A stretch of DNA of 64,000 nucleotides from NCBI GenBank assembly GCA_900467745.1, contig UBQW01000010.1, positions 490,812 through 554,811 of the forward strand, written 5' to 3'. Position numbers and translations under genes: made by a program. The stretch is from Hyphomicrobiales bacterium (GTDB lineage: Bacteria; Pseudomonadota; Alphaproteobacteria; Rhizobiales; Rhizobiaceae). Below, one piece after another: positions 43,504 to 53,514 of the stretch; within the stretch, counting starts at the first letter, position 1, and each line of letters starts with the position of its first letter. Below the pieces are notes generated by a model that had not been told where the DNA came from, made no database searches, and saw only the letters and a program-made list of their open reading frames with translations.

Positions 43504-44634
43504 TCACATCTCCTTCAGAGAGACGAAGTAACCCTGCTTGTAATCCAGCGGCACGAAGCGGGCGTGAAGTTCCTTGAAAGTCGCTTCAGGATCGAGGTCT
43601 GTGAAGAGATCGGGATGCAGCCACTTCGCCATCTCCTGTATCGCGACGAACTGGTAGGGGTTGTTGTAGAACTGATGCCAGATGGCATGCACATTGCCGT
43701 CGGCAACGGCCTTGACGCCAGTGAAGGCCGGACGCTTTGTCAGAGCCTCAAGCTTGCGGCGGGCTTCCTTGAGATCCGCGCCGTAACCGACACCAACCCA
43801 GGCGCCGCCCGGGACGTATTTATCCCAATTGCCGCCGGTCACGATGATCTGATCCGGGTTGGAGGCGATGACCTGCTCGGGATTGACCGTTCCGAATGTG
43901 CCGGGGATGATATCCTTCGCCATGTTGATGCCGCCGGCGATTTCGACCATCTTGCCGAAGTTCTCGTTGCCGAAAGACATGCAGCAATCATCAGAATAGC
44001 CGCCGGCACGTTCCACGAAGACCACAGGCTTCTTCGGATTGTTCTTCTCGATCACATCTGTCACGCGCTTGATGCTGTCGGCGCGGAACTTGATGAAATC
44101 TTCGGCGACCGCCTCCTTGCCCATTAACTGGCCCATGACGCGCATGCTTGGCTCGGTGTTTTCCATCGGCTTCTCGCGGAAATCCACGTAGACAAGGGGA
44201 ATGCCGACCTTGCCGAGCTTTTCGATATAGCCTGCTTCTTCCGTCGCTGTCTTGGCGTCGATGTTCATCAAGATGACTTCGGGCTTCAGCGCCACGGCCT
44301 GCTCTATATCGAAAGTGCCATCCTTCATGCCACCGAATGTGGGCAGCTTGGCGATTTCGGGATACTTGGCGAGATACGCGTCATAGGATTCTGGATCCGC
44401 CTTCGGTAGATCGTCGCGCCAACCGACGACGTGTTCGAAAGGGTTCTCCTTGTCGAGCGCGGCGAGGAAGTAGATCTGCCGGCCTTCGCCGAGAATCATG
44501 TGCTTTACGGGCGTGTTCACCTCGACGCTTCGCCCTGTCACATCCTTGATGGTGACGGTATCGGCCAGGGCCGGCAAGGCGGTCGACATGAAGAGGGCTG
44601 CTGCTAGTGCGTGGATTTTGCCAGCGAGGCGCAT
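43504..44634 (-). CDS. Iron-siderophore periplasmic binding protein
   Basis: A 376-residue class III binding protein. The signal peptide ends at TALPALA before DTVTIKDVTGRSVEVNTPVKHMILGEGRQIYFLAAL. Two lobes joined by a rigid helix are expected; conserved bits are EQAVALKPEVILMNIDA and VNPEQVIASNPDQIIVTGG. A CC pair in YSDDCCMSFGNE is unusual for the family. An IRO-box candidate lies upstream, so iron repression by RirA is likely. The ligand may be ferric siderophore or another chelate. Confidence 0.88.
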   Translation of the reverse strand: MRLAGKIHALAAALFMSTALPALADTVTIKDVTGRSVEVNTPVKHMILGEGRQIYFLAALDKENPFEHVVGWRDDLPKADPESYDAYLAKYPEIAKLPTFGGMKDGTFDIEQAVALKPEVILMNIDAKTATEEAGYIEKLGKVGIPLVYVDFREKPMENTEPSMRVMGQLMGKEAVAEDFIKFRADSIKRVTDVIEKNNPKKPVVFVERAGGYSDDCCMSFGNENFGKMVEIAGGINMAKDIIPGTFGTVNPEQVIASNPDQIIVTGGNWDKYVPGGAWVGVGYGADLKEARRKLEALTKRPAFTGVKAVADGNVHAIWHQFYNNPYQFVAIQEMAKWLHPDLFTDLDPEATFKELHARFVPLDYKQGYFVSLKEM

Positions 44635-44676
44635 TGTTGGGTCACTCCCTTGGAATTGACCCCGTTTATTATTTTA

Positions 44677-44691
44677 TGAGTTTATTAGTCA
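44677..44691. promoter_or_regulatory. IRO box candidate (RirA site, TGA-N9-TCA)
   Basis: TGA-GTTTATTAG-TCA fits the rhizobial iron-responsive operator pattern TGA-N9-TCA. It lies in an AT-rich stretch 43-57 bases upstream of the iron-binding protein start and overlaps a TTGACT -35-like element on the minus strand. Confidence 0.55.
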
Positions 44692-44768
44692 AGTTACATC
44701 TCGCGGCTAGCCTGAAATTGAGCGTCCTCCGGTGTCAATCGTTGGAACCATCTTTGGAAGGCGCTTGA

Positions 44769-46262
44769 TCAGCAGGCCTCACGTTGCAGGTCCAGCTTCT
44801 GCTGATTGCCATTCTGGTTCGCCATTTCACGTGCCGCGAGTGTCGATCCGACGGCGATCAGCACCGGCTGATCGTAACCGATGATGGCAATGCCCTCGCG
44901 GAGTTCCTCAAGCGGACCGCGCCAGTCACGCTGCGTGACCCGGCTGACATCGCTCATGACGATAACCGGCGTCGAAGGCGAAAGCCCTTCTGCGATAAGC
45001 CGCTCGGCAATCAACGTCGCCGTCCTGCCGCCCATGTAAAACACGGTGGTGGTACGCGGATCGGCGACGCTTGCCCAACTCACATCCTCCGGCAGGCCGC
45101 CATGGCGGGAGTGGCCGGTGATGAAGCGCACGGATTGGGCGTGATCGCGGTGGGTGAGCGAAATGCCGAGACGGGACGCCATTGCGCTTGCCGCCGTGAT
45201 GCCGGGGACGACATCGACGGGGATACCCTCTCGGTCCAGATGCGCGATCTCCTCGCCGGCGCGGCCGAAGATCATCGGATCGCCGGATTTCAGACGGACG
45301 ACGCGCTTGCCCGCCTTGGCGAGCTTGACCATCATGTCGTTGATATCTTCCTGGCTACAGCTTGTGCGGCCGCCGCGCTTGCCGACGAGCATGCGCTTTG
45401 CCTCCCGGCGGGCAAGCTCCAGCACCTCAGTGGAGACCAGATCATCGAACAGGATCACATCGGCTGCCTGCAAGGCCCGCACCGCCTTCAGTGTCAGCAG
45501 TTCTGCGTCTCCGGGACCGGCGCCGACAAGCGTAACCCGGCCTTGAAATGTGAGGGCGGGCGCTCCGCGAAGCCGCTCGGCTTCCTTAAGAAGCAGCCCG
45601 CCGACGACCTCCTCCGGCGTATCCGAACTCGAGAAGGCGCGATCGACGAATTTCTCCCAGAACGCGCGGCGCAAGGGCCCCGGCGCCAGCCGTTCGTTGA
45701 TCTGATCTCGCAACGCCTGCGCCAATCCCGCCCAACCCTTCAGTGCCTGCGGTAGCAAGGTTTCGATCCGGCGACGGATCGCCTGGGCGAGGATCGGGGC
45801 AGCGCCATCCGTCGAAATGGCGACGACGACCGGCGAGCGGTTTACGATCGAGCCGAACTGAAACTGGCAGTAATCCGGCTTGTCGATGACGTTGACGGGG
45901 ACCCCCGTCGCGCGCGCGGCGTCGAAGAAGCGCTGGGCTTCGTCGCCATCTTCGCAATCGCCGATCGCCAGAGCGGCGTGTTCGAGGTCCGCTTCCCGCC
46001 ATTCGCGCTGGTGGTGGTAGACGCTTGCGGATGGATGCTCCGGCTTGTGTGCGGCGAGAGCGGCGCATGCGTCACTGAGGTCTTCGGCGAATATCTCGAC
46101 ACAAGCCCCGCAGGCTGCCAGCAACTCGGCCTTCCATGCTGCCGCATCCGTGCCGCCCGCCACCACGACGCGCCTGCCTTCCAGCGCCCAGAAGACCGGA
46201 AGTTTGGAGAGCGGCTCCATGCGGGCCGGGCTGTCATTCCGCCGCTGCTGCAAGACATCCAT
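44769..46262 (-). CDS. cysG: Siroheme synthase (CysG-type fusion)
   Basis: A 497-residue fusion. The N-terminal 215 residues are a precorrin-2 dehydrogenase/ferrochelatase (LPVFWALEGRRVVVAGGTDAAAWKAELL, GSIVNRSPVVVAISTDGAAPILAQ). The C-terminal half is uroporphyrinogen III methyltransferase (VTLVGAGPGDAELLTLKAVRALQAADVILFDDLVS, RLKSGDPMIFGRAGEE). It makes siroheme, the cofactor of NirB. The usual GGG of the Rossmann loop reads GGT. The ATG at 46262 has GGGGGAT upstream and overlaps the end of nasA by 29 bases, so nitrate reductase and cofactor supply are coupled. Confidence 0.94.
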   Translation of the reverse strand: MDVLQQRRNDSPARMEPLSKLPVFWALEGRRVVVAGGTDAAAWKAELLAACGACVEIFAEDLSDACAALAAHKPEHPSASVYHHQREWREADLEHAALAIGDCEDGDEAQRFFDAARATGVPVNVIDKPDYCQFQFGSIVNRSPVVVAISTDGAAPILAQAIRRRIETLLPQALKGWAGLAQALRDQINERLAPGPLRRAFWEKFVDRAFSSSDTPEEVVGGLLLKEAERLRGAPALTFQGRVTLVGAGPGDAELLTLKAVRALQAADVILFDDLVSTEVLELARREAKRMLVGKRGGRTSCSQEDINDMMVKLAKAGKRVVRLKSGDPMIFGRAGEEIAHLDREGIPVDVVPGITAASAMASRLGISLTHRDHAQSVRFITGHSRHGGLPEDVSWASVADPRTTTVFYMGGRTATLIAERLIAEGLSPSTPVIVMSDVSRVTQRDWRGPLEELREGIAIIGYDQPVLIAVGSTLAAREMANQNGNQQKLDLQREAC

Positions 46263-48897
46263 CGATGATCCCCCTGATTTCCGCGCGGCAGGAGCCGCAA
46301 TTGGTTCCGGCCTTGGTTTGCGCGCCGACCGCCTCGACGCTATGGCAACCGCCGCCCACAGCGGCGATGATCTGGTTGACGCCGACGCCAAGGCAAGAGC
46401 AAACGGTGGCGCCGGGATCCGGCATGTCGGCGCCAGGGCGACCGGCGACCAGCGCGAAGCGCTTGCGCGGTTGGTCGTGCGACGCGACGAGTTGCGCGAT
46501 TGCCCAGTTGCGCGCGACGGCAACCGGTTGCCGGGCGATGAAGAGGGCGGCGAGAAGCCGGTCGCCTTCAAAGAAGGCAAGTCTGACGTCCCCGGATTGC
46601 CGATCCACGTAGCCAAGCGGCTCTATCTCCTCGGCAATGGCAAATGTTCGGCGACACCAGAGCGACCAATCATCCACCTGTTGATCGACAGCCAATTCGA
46701 GCCGCCAGCCGCCGTCGGCCTTCGCCAGCGCCCAATATCGGGTATCAAGTCCCTCAGGCTTGGCTGCCGAAACGGCGAAGCCATAGGATACAACGGTGAA
46801 AGGCCCTGCCGTGACCGCAACGTTCTTCGAGGCCGGCTGGCCGGATACCGGATCGGTGATCGGCGCGACGACGGCATCGATCCGGGCTTTGGCAGCGAAC
46901 TGATCGTTCCAGTGCATGGGCGCGAAGATGCTGCCGCGAGCCTGCCGCTCGGTGATCAGCGCTCGCACGATTGCCTTGCCGTGAGGGCTTTCGATCTCGA
47001 CCAGCGTGGCATTGCCGACGCCGATCTCGATCGCGTCGCGCGGATGCAGTTCGGCGAAGGGCTCGGCGATGTGCGACGAAAGCCGGGCGCTTTTGCCCGT
47101 CCGCGTCATCGTGTGCCACTGGTCGCGAATGCGGCCGGTGTTGAGCGTGAAGGGAAATTCGGGATTGGTTCGATCGCAGATGGTGGGCTCGACGGGGATA
47201 AAACGCGCGCGTCCATCAGGATGGTAGAAGTGTCCATCGGCGAAGAAGCGCTTGCTGCTACCGATTATGGGGGCAATTCCCCGCTTGGCAGGCCATTGGA
47301 ATGGCGACATCAGGCGGTAACTTTGCTCATCGATCCCCGCATAGGATCCGATGTCGAAATCCCGGCTGCCGTCGTTTTCGAACGCGGAGAGGGCCGCGTG
47401 CTCGGCAAAGATGTCCGCCGGCGAGCCGTAGCCAAAGCCGTCAAAGCCCATGCGGCGTCCGACGTCGGTCAACTGCCACCAGTCGGCGCGGGCCTCGCCA
47501 GGCGTGTCGAGGAAATCGCGCTGGCGCGAGATGCGGCGTTCGGAGTTAGTGACCGTGCCGTTTTTCTCGCCCCAGCCGAGGGAGGGCAAGAGGACATGGG
47601 CATGGCGCGTGGTGTCGGTGTCGCGCAGGATATCGGAGACGACGACGAAGGGGCAGGCTTTGATCGCTCTTTCGACGGCATCGGCGTCGGGCATGGAGAC
47701 CACTGGGTTGGTCGCCATGATCCAAAGCGCCTTGATGCGCCCGTCCGCGACAGCACTGAACATGTCGACCGCTTTCAGGCCGGGCTTTTGCGCGATGACA
47801 GATGACTGCCAGAAGCGCTGGACCCGATCGCGGTCATCGGCGTTTTCGATCGCCATATGGGCGGCAAGCATATTGGCGAGGCCGCCGACCTCGCGACCGC
47901 CCATGGCGTTCGGCTGACCGGTGAGAGAGAAGGGTCCCATGCCAGGCCGGCCAATGCGGCCGGTGGCAAGATGACAGTTTATGATTGCATTGACCTTGTC
48001 GGTCCCGGATGAGGATTGGTTGACACCCTGGCTGTAGCATGTGACGACTTTCTCGGTCGCCGTAAACAGGCGGTAGAATTCGCGCAGCTGCATGGCCGGC
48101 AGGCCGGTCTGCTCCAATACATCGCTGGACGAAAGCATCGAGGCCTTTGCGAAGGCTTCGTTGAAGCCGCTGGTATGCTCCGCCACATAGTTCTCATCGA
48201 TTGCGCCGGCCGAAATGACGTGCGCGAAAAGGCCCGTGAACAGCGCAACGTCGCTATCGGGACGAATGGCCAGATGCAGGTCGGCGATGTCAGATGTCAT
48301 TGTTCGGCGCGGGTCGATGACCACGACCTTCATGCCCGGGCGCACTGCCTTGGCTGCCGCAATACGTTGATAGATGACAGGATGACACCAGGCAAGATTG
48401 GAGCCGGTGAGGATGACGAGGTCGGCCAGTTCGAGATCTTCGTAGACGCCGGGAACCGTATCGGCGCCGAAAGCGCGTCGATGGCCGGCTACGGAGGACG
48501 ACATGCAAAGGCGGGAGTTGGTGTCGATATTGCCGGAGCCGATGAAGCCCTTCATCAGCTTGTTGGCGACGTAATAGTCTTCTGTGAGCAGCTGGCCGGA
48601 AACGTAAAGTGCCACGGAATCCGGCCCGTGTTCGGCAATCGTTTTTGAGAAGCGGTCGGCGACGAGATCAAGGGCGGTGTCCCAATCCGTTCGTTGGTCG
48701 GCGATTTCGGGATAGAGCAGGCGTCCGTCTAGATCGATGGTTTCGGCGAGCGCGGACCCCTTGGAGCACAGGCGTCCGAAGTTCGCCGGATGGTCGGGAT
48801 CGCCTTTGACGGAGACTGCGCCATCATCGCCGACCGTTGCGATGACACCGCAGCCGACGCCGCAATAGGGACAGGTGGTTTTGGTTTCACTGGGCAT
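46234..48897 (-). CDS. nasA: Assimilatory nitrate reductase catalytic subunit
   Basis: An 887-residue cytoplasmic molybdopterin enzyme reducing nitrate to nitrite. The [4Fe-4S] ligands are in CPYCGVGCGV and GRLCSKG near the N-terminus. The molybdopterin dinucleotide domains follow (SSVAGHRRAFGADTVPGVYEDLELADLVILTGSNLAWCHPV, YSQGVNQSSSGTD). The C-terminus carries a BFD-like [2Fe-2S] domain (CSCLGVG, then CGSCRAEIRG), as in Klebsiella-type NasA. The ATG at 48897 has GGAGAGGG; a frame from 48942 adds an unlikely 15 residues. The electron donor is not identified in this operon. Confidence 0.95.
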   Translation of the reverse strand: MPSETKTTCPYCGVGCGVIATVGDDGAVSVKGDPDHPANFGRLCSKGSALAETIDLDGRLLYPEIADQRTDWDTALDLVADRFSKTIAEHGPDSVALYVSGQLLTEDYYVANKLMKGFIGSGNIDTNSRLCMSSSVAGHRRAFGADTVPGVYEDLELADLVILTGSNLAWCHPVIYQRIAAAKAVRPGMKVVVIDPRRTMTSDIADLHLAIRPDSDVALFTGLFAHVISAGAIDENYVAEHTSGFNEAFAKASMLSSSDVLEQTGLPAMQLREFYRLFTATEKVVTCYSQGVNQSSSGTDKVNAIINCHLATGRIGRPGMGPFSLTGQPNAMGGREVGGLANMLAAHMAIENADDRDRVQRFWQSSVIAQKPGLKAVDMFSAVADGRIKALWIMATNPVVSMPDADAVERAIKACPFVVVSDILRDTDTTRHAHVLLPSLGWGEKNGTVTNSERRISRQRDFLDTPGEARADWWQLTDVGRRMGFDGFGYGSPADIFAEHAALSAFENDGSRDFDIGSYAGIDEQSYRLMSPFQWPAKRGIAPIIGSSKRFFADGHFYHPDGRARFIPVEPTICDRTNPEFPFTLNTGRIRDQWHTMTRTGKSARLSSHIAEPFAELHPRDAIEIGVGNATLVEIESPHGKAIVRALITERQARGSIFAPMHWNDQFAAKARIDAVVAPITDPVSGQPASKNVAVTAGPFTVVSYGFAVSAAKPEGLDTRYWALAKADGGWRLELAVDQQVDDWSLWCRRTFAIAEEIEPLGYVDRQSGDVRLAFFEGDRLLAALFIARQPVAVARNWAIAQLVASHDQPRKRFALVAGRPGADMPDPGATVCSCLGVGVNQIIAAVGGGCHSVEAVGAQTKAGTNCGSCRAEIRGIIDGCLAAAAE

Positions 48898-48949
48898 GGG
48901 GGTGCCCTCTCCGGGTGTCGAGGGGGGTGCCATTTCCACCATGAGCCAA

Positions 48950-49279
48950 TCACTCCGCCGCCATCATCAAGCCCTCGAACGCGATAAACAGCGTCCCATT
49001 CTCGTTCCTCACGGGAATGGTCCGCACCTCACCCTCATCCGCCCCCAGAGCCTTGCCGGTTTCCAGCGAGATCACCCAATTGTGCAAGGGGCAGGTGACC
49101 GCCTTGGCATGCACAATCCCCTGCGACAGCGGCCCGCCCTTGTGCGGGCAGTGGTCTTCGATCGCGAAGACTTCGTTCTCCGCCGTGCGGAAAACGGCGA
49201 TCTTGCCCTGAGGGGTTTTCACGCAACGCGCGCCACGCAGCGGAATGTCGGAGATGTCGCCAATCGAGATCCAGTTCAT
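48950..49279 (-). CDS. nirD: Nitrite reductase small subunit
   Basis: A 109-residue Rieske-like protein. The cluster ligands are in EDHCPHKGGPLSQG and TCPLHNWVISLETG. The start is taken at ATG 49279 with GAGGAG seven bases upstream; the ATG two codons earlier touches the ribosome site. It lies 10 bases after nirB and 52 before nasA. It completes the NADH-dependent nitrite reductase. Confidence 0.94.
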   Translation of the reverse strand: MNWISIGDISDIPLRGARCVKTPQGKIAVFRTAENEVFAIEDHCPHKGGPLSQGIVHAKAVTCPLHNWVISLETGKALGADEGEVRTIPVRNENGTLFIAFEGLMMAAE

Positions 49280-49289
49280 ATCCATCTCC

Positions 49290-51752
49290 TCACTCCGCTG
49301 CCTGGGGGAAGCCGATCGTCGCCATCGGCTTGAATTCGTGCTTGTCTTTGCCGGAGACGCGCTCCGACCAGGGATCGACCTGAGCGAATGTCTGCGAGAA
49401 GACGAAGCGGTCGTAATAGGCCTTGCGCTTGTCGGCATCGCCGATGATCTGGCGGCGGATTTCCTCCAGCCCGACGCGCTTTGCCCATTTGTAGATGCGC
49501 TCGAGATAGCGGGCCTGCTCGCGGTACATCTGCGTCAGCGCCACGATGTGCTCCAGCGCCTCGTCCTCGGTCTTCACCAGGCCGAGAACCTCGGTGCCCT
49601 TGATGTCGAGACCGGCAGCGCCCGCGAAGTGGATCTCGAAGCCACTATCCACGCAGATGACGCCGATATCTTTGCATGTCGCTTCCGCGCAGTTGCGCGG
49701 GCAGCCGGAAACGGCGAGCTTAAGCTTGGCCGGCGTCCAGGAGCCCCACATGAACTTCTCGATGCGGATGCCGAGGCCGGTGGAATCCTGCGTGCCGAAG
49801 CGGCACCAATCTGACCCGACACAGGTCTTCACCGTTCGCAGGCCCTTCGCATAGGCCTGTCCGGAAACGAATCCGGCCTTGCCGAGATCGGCCCAGACCG
49901 CCGGCAGGTCTTCCTTCTCGATCCCAAGCAGGTCGATGCGCTGGCCGCCGGTGACCTTCACCATTGGGATCTCGAACTTGTCGACGACATCGGCGATGGC
50001 GCGCAATTCGTTTGCGTTCGTCACGCCGCCCCACATGCGCGGGACCACCGAATATGTGCCGTCCTTTTGAATATTGGCGTGGACGCGCTCGTTGATGTAG
50101 CGCGACTGGTAGTCATCGGCGTATTCGTCCGGCCAATCGCAGACGAGGTAGTAATTAAGCGCCGGGCGACACTTGGCGCAGCCGCAGGAGGTCTTCCATT
50201 CGAGCTCCTGCATGACGGCGGGGATCGTTTTCAAACCCTTGGCCTTGATCAGGCGGCGCACGTCGTCATGGCCGAGTTCGGTGCAGGTACACATCGGCGT
50301 CACGGCGGCCGGGTTGTAGCTGTCGCCGAGCGTCAGCGACATCAGCTGTTCGACCAGCCCGGTGCAGGAACCGCAGGAGGCGGACGCCTTGGTGTGGGCG
50401 CGGACGTCGTCGAGCGACGTCAGCCCCTTGGCCGATATGGTCGAGGTGATTTTCCCCTTGCATACGCCGTTGCAGCCGCAGATTTCCGCATCATCCGGCA
50501 AGGCTGCAACGGCCGCCATAGGGTCCAGCGGCGATCCTCCCTGGTAAGCCTGTCCGAAGATCAGCGTGTCGCGCATCTCGGTGATGTCGGTCTGCTTCTT
50601 CTTCAGATCGTTGAACCATGCGCCATCGGCCGTCTCGCCGTAAAGAACAGTGCCGATGATACGGTTGTCCTTCAGCACCAGGCGCTTGTAGACGCCGGCG
50701 GTGGCATCGCGCAGCACGATCTCCTCGCGGTCGTCGCCGTCGGCGAAGTCGCCAAGCGAATAGAGATCGATGCCGGTGACTTTCAGTTTTGTGGGTGTGT
50801 CCGAATGGACGAAGGCCGGCGAGGTATCGCCCGCGAGGTGCGAGGCGGCGATGCGGGCCATCTCATAGAGCGGCGCGACGAGGCCATAAACCATGCCGCC
50901 GACCTCGGCGCATTCGCCGAGCGAGAGAATATCGCCATCCGACGTGCGCATGCCGTCATCGACGACGATGCCGCGATTGACCGCAAGGCCGGCCTCTTTC
51001 GCCAAGCCAACATTCGGGCGGATGCCGACGGCCATGACGATAAGGCTTGCCGGAATGATGCGACCATCGTCGAGCTCTATCCCCTCGACCTTGCCGTTGC
51101 CGACAATCGCCTTGGTGTTGGCCTTCGTGATGACCTTGATGCCGCGTTCCTCGACGGCCTTCTGCAGTAGATAGCCGGCGGCGGGGTCGAGCTGGCGCTC
51201 CATCAGCGTTGGCATCACATGCAGCACGGTCACATCCATACCGCGCTGCGCGAGACCAGCAGCCGCCTCCAGACCAAGCAGGCCGCCGCCGATAACGATC
51301 GCTTTCTCGCGTGATTGCGCCGCCAGAAGCATGGCCTGCACGTCGTCGAGATCGCGATAGGTGATGACCCCTGGCAGGTCCTTGCCGGGGACGGGGATGA
51401 TGAAGGGTACGGAGCCGGTGGCGATCACCAGCTTGTCATAACTCTCCGTCACGCCGTGGTCCGAGGTCACCGTCTTTGCATCGCGATCGATGGCGACGAT
51501 CTTGTGGCCCTTGTAGAGCGTTATGCCGTGATCGATGTACCAGCCGTCGCCATGGATGACGATCTGCTCGTAGCTCTTTTCACCAGATAGAACCGGCGAC
51601 AGCATAATGCGGTCATAATTGACGCGCGGCTCGGCGTTGAAGATCGTGACCTGATATTGGCCCGGCGCCTTTTCGAATAAGTGCTCGAGCATGCGCCCGG
51701 GCGCCATGCCGTTGCCGATGATCACGAGTTTTTCGATGCGCGTTTCTGACAT
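49290..51752 (-). CDS. nirB: NAD(P)H nitrite reductase large subunit
   Basis: An 820-residue enzyme reducing nitrite to ammonium. An FAD/NAD domain begins KLVIIGNGMAPGRMLEHL. A BFD-type [2Fe-2S] domain follows (CGCNGVCKGKI, SCGSCTGLVEQL), then a ferredoxin-like half-domain and the siroheme-[4Fe-4S] site CVGSDWCRFGTQDS with GCPRNCAEATCKDIG. The ATG at 51752 has GCGGAG upstream and starts four bases after the nrtC stop. Confidence 0.97.
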   Translation of the reverse strand: MSETRIEKLVIIGNGMAPGRMLEHLFEKAPGQYQVTIFNAEPRVNYDRIMLSPVLSGEKSYEQIVIHGDGWYIDHGITLYKGHKIVAIDRDAKTVTSDHGVTESYDKLVIATGSVPFIIPVPGKDLPGVITYRDLDDVQAMLLAAQSREKAIVIGGGLLGLEAAAGLAQRGMDVTVLHVMPTLMERQLDPAAGYLLQKAVEERGIKVITKANTKAIVGNGKVEGIELDDGRIIPASLIVMAVGIRPNVGLAKEAGLAVNRGIVVDDGMRTSDGDILSLGECAEVGGMVYGLVAPLYEMARIAASHLAGDTSPAFVHSDTPTKLKVTGIDLYSLGDFADGDDREEIVLRDATAGVYKRLVLKDNRIIGTVLYGETADGAWFNDLKKKQTDITEMRDTLIFGQAYQGGSPLDPMAAVAALPDDAEICGCNGVCKGKITSTISAKGLTSLDDVRAHTKASASCGSCTGLVEQLMSLTLGDSYNPAAVTPMCTCTELGHDDVRRLIKAKGLKTIPAVMQELEWKTSCGCAKCRPALNYYLVCDWPDEYADDYQSRYINERVHANIQKDGTYSVVPRMWGGVTNANELRAIADVVDKFEIPMVKVTGGQRIDLLGIEKEDLPAVWADLGKAGFVSGQAYAKGLRTVKTCVGSDWCRFGTQDSTGLGIRIEKFMWGSWTPAKLKLAVSGCPRNCAEATCKDIGVICVDSGFEIHFAGAAGLDIKGTEVLGLVKTEDEALEHIVALTQMYREQARYLERIYKWAKRVGLEEIRRQIIGDADKRKAYYDRFVFSQTFAQVDPWSERVSGKDKHEFKPMATIGFPQAAE

Positions 51753-51756
51753 GGGG

Positions 51757-52554
51757 TTACTCCGCGGCTTCGACAAAGCGGTGGCGTTCGTAGAGGAACT
51801 TCAGCACGGCCTCGCGGCATTTGAGGTAGGTTCGGTCGGAGGCAAGCTCGATGCGGTTGCGCGGGCGCGCGATCGGCACGTCGAGGACTTCGCCGATCTT
51901 GGCTGCCGGACCGTTGGTCATCATCACGATGCGGTCCGAAAGCAGAACGGCCTCGTCAACGTCGTGGGTGATCATCACCATCGTGTTGCCAAGGCGAGCA
52001 TGGATCTCCATGACTGCATCCTGCAGATGGGCGCGCGTCAGCGCGTCGAGCGCACCGAATGGCTCGTCGAGCAGCAGGATTTTAGGCTCCATGGAGAGCG
52101 CCCGGGCGATGCCGACACGCTGCTTCATGCCGCCGGATATCTCGGAGGGACGCTTGTCCTTGGCGTGGGCCATCTGCACGAGATCGAGGTTTGTCATCAC
52201 CCAGTCGTGGCGCTCGGCCTTGCTCTTGGAGTTGCTGAATACCTTGGAAACAGCGAGATTGACGTTTTCGTAGACGGTGAGCCAGGGAAGCAGGCTGTGG
52301 TTTTGGAAGACGACGGCGCGCTCGGGGCCGGGAGCATTCACCTCGCGGTTTTCGAGCAGCACGGCACCTGAGGACACGGGCGTCAAGCCGGCGATGAGGT
52401 TAAGCAGGGTGGACTTGCCGCAGCCGGAATGGCCGATGATCGAGACGAACTCACTTTTGGAGATGGTCAGGTTGATGCCCTTGAGCACCTCGGCGCGCAC
52501 GCCGGCCCGGTCGAAATGCTTGTCGATATGGTCGAGCTTGAGATAGGCGGTCAT
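51757..52554 (-). CDS. nrtC: Nitrate ABC transporter ATPase
   Basis: A 265-residue ATPase. Walker A is GHSGCGKST, the signature ISGGMKQR, Walker [17 protein letters not shown], and the H-loop lies in MITHDVDEAVLLSDRIVMMTNGP. It has the length of NrtD and lacks the sensor domain of cyanobacterial NrtC, as usual in proteobacteria. AAGGGAACG precedes the ATG. Confidence 0.92.
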   Translation of the reverse strand: MTAYLKLDHIDKHFDRAGVRAEVLKGINLTISKSEFVSIIGHSGCGKSTLLNLIAGLTPVSSGAVLLENREVNAPGPERAVVFQNHSLLPWLTVYENVNLAVSKVFSNSKSKAERHDWVMTNLDLVQMAHAKDKRPSEISGGMKQRVGIARALSMEPKILLLDEPFGALDALTRAHLQDAVMEIHARLGNTMVMITHDVDEAVLLSDRIVMMTNGPAAKIGEVLDVPIARPRNRIELASDRTYLKCREAVLKFLYERHRFVEAAE

Positions 52555-52565
52555 GGTCGTTCCCT

Positions 52566-53459
52566 TCAATTGGCCGAAGCGCCGCGGGTGGTCAGCTTGC
52601 CGACTGCCGCCACCAGCTTGTCGAGCGCGAAGCCGACGACGCCGATGTAGGCAAGCGCGACGATGATGTCGGGCAGGCGCGACGAGTTCCACGCATCCCA
52701 GATGAAGAACCCGATGCCGACGCCGCCGGTGAGCATTTCGGCAGCGACGATCGCTAGCCAGGAGAGGCCGACACCGATGCGAAGGCCGGTGAAGATGTAT
52801 GGGGCGGCCGAAGGCAGCATGATCTTGAAGAAGAACTCGATCTGGTTCAGCCGCAGCACCTGAGCGACGTTGCGGTAGTCCTGAGGGATGTTGCGCACAC
52901 CGACGGCGGTGTTGATGATGACGGGCCAGATCGAGGTGATGAAGATCACGAAGATCGCCGAAGGGTTGGCGTTCTGGAAAGCGGCGAGCGAGAGCGGCAG
53001 CCAGGCAAGGGGTGGTACCGTGCGCAGCACCTGAAAGATCGGATCTAGGCCGCGCATCGCCCAGACCGACTGGCCGATGACGGCGCCGACAATCACGCCG
53101 ACGACTGCGGCCAAGCCGAAGCCGTAAGCCACACGCTGCAGCGAGATCAGCACGCGCCAGCCAAGCCCGATATCCTGCGAGCCATAGTTGAAGAAGGGGT
53201 AAGCGATCAGGTCGAAGCTCTCCTGCCACACCTGATGTGGGGAGGGCAGCGAGGCCGTTGGCGACGAACAGAGCACCTGCCACACGCCAAGCAGGATGGC
53301 GAGCACGACGAGCGGCGGCAGGACGTTACGGGCAAGCACGGCCGCGATTTTCGTGATGTTGATCTTTGCCGCCGGGCGCCTTGCGAGCGGCAGGATAGTT
53401 GCGGTGTTCGTTGCGGTTGCCGATGTCGCGATTGTTTGTTTCTTGGCCAAAGCGGGCAT
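52566..53459 (-). CDS. nrtB: Nitrate ABC transporter permease
   Basis: A 297-residue inner-membrane permease. Segments include VLPPLVVLAILLGVWQVL and AFQNANPSAIFVIFITSIWPVIINTAVGVRNIPQDYRNVAQVLRL, the last containing the coupling loop of the NrtB/SsuC family. WLAIVAAEMLTGGVGIGFFIWDAWNSS is diagnostic for nitrate permeases. GAGGAG precedes the ATG. Confidence 0.94.
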   Translation of the reverse strand: MPALAKKQTIATSATATNTATILPLARRPAAKINITKIAAVLARNVLPPLVVLAILLGVWQVLCSSPTASLPSPHQVWQESFDLIAYPFFNYGSQDIGLGWRVLISLQRVAYGFGLAAVVGVIVGAVIGQSVWAMRGLDPIFQVLRTVPPLAWLPLSLAAFQNANPSAIFVIFITSIWPVIINTAVGVRNIPQDYRNVAQVLRLNQIEFFFKIMLPSAAPYIFTGLRIGVGLSWLAIVAAEMLTGGVGIGFFIWDAWNSSRLPDIIVALAYIGVVGFALDKLVAAVGKLTTRGASAN

Positions 53460-53514
53460 TCTACGCTCCTCTGCGGGATGGAAGAGCCGGCGCGGTCCAC
53501 GCCGGCGGCACGGA

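Noticed and set aside
46045..47805. A 586-codon plus-strand frame opposite nasA/cysG
   Set aside because: Antisense shadow; the minus-strand genes have full catalytic motifs.
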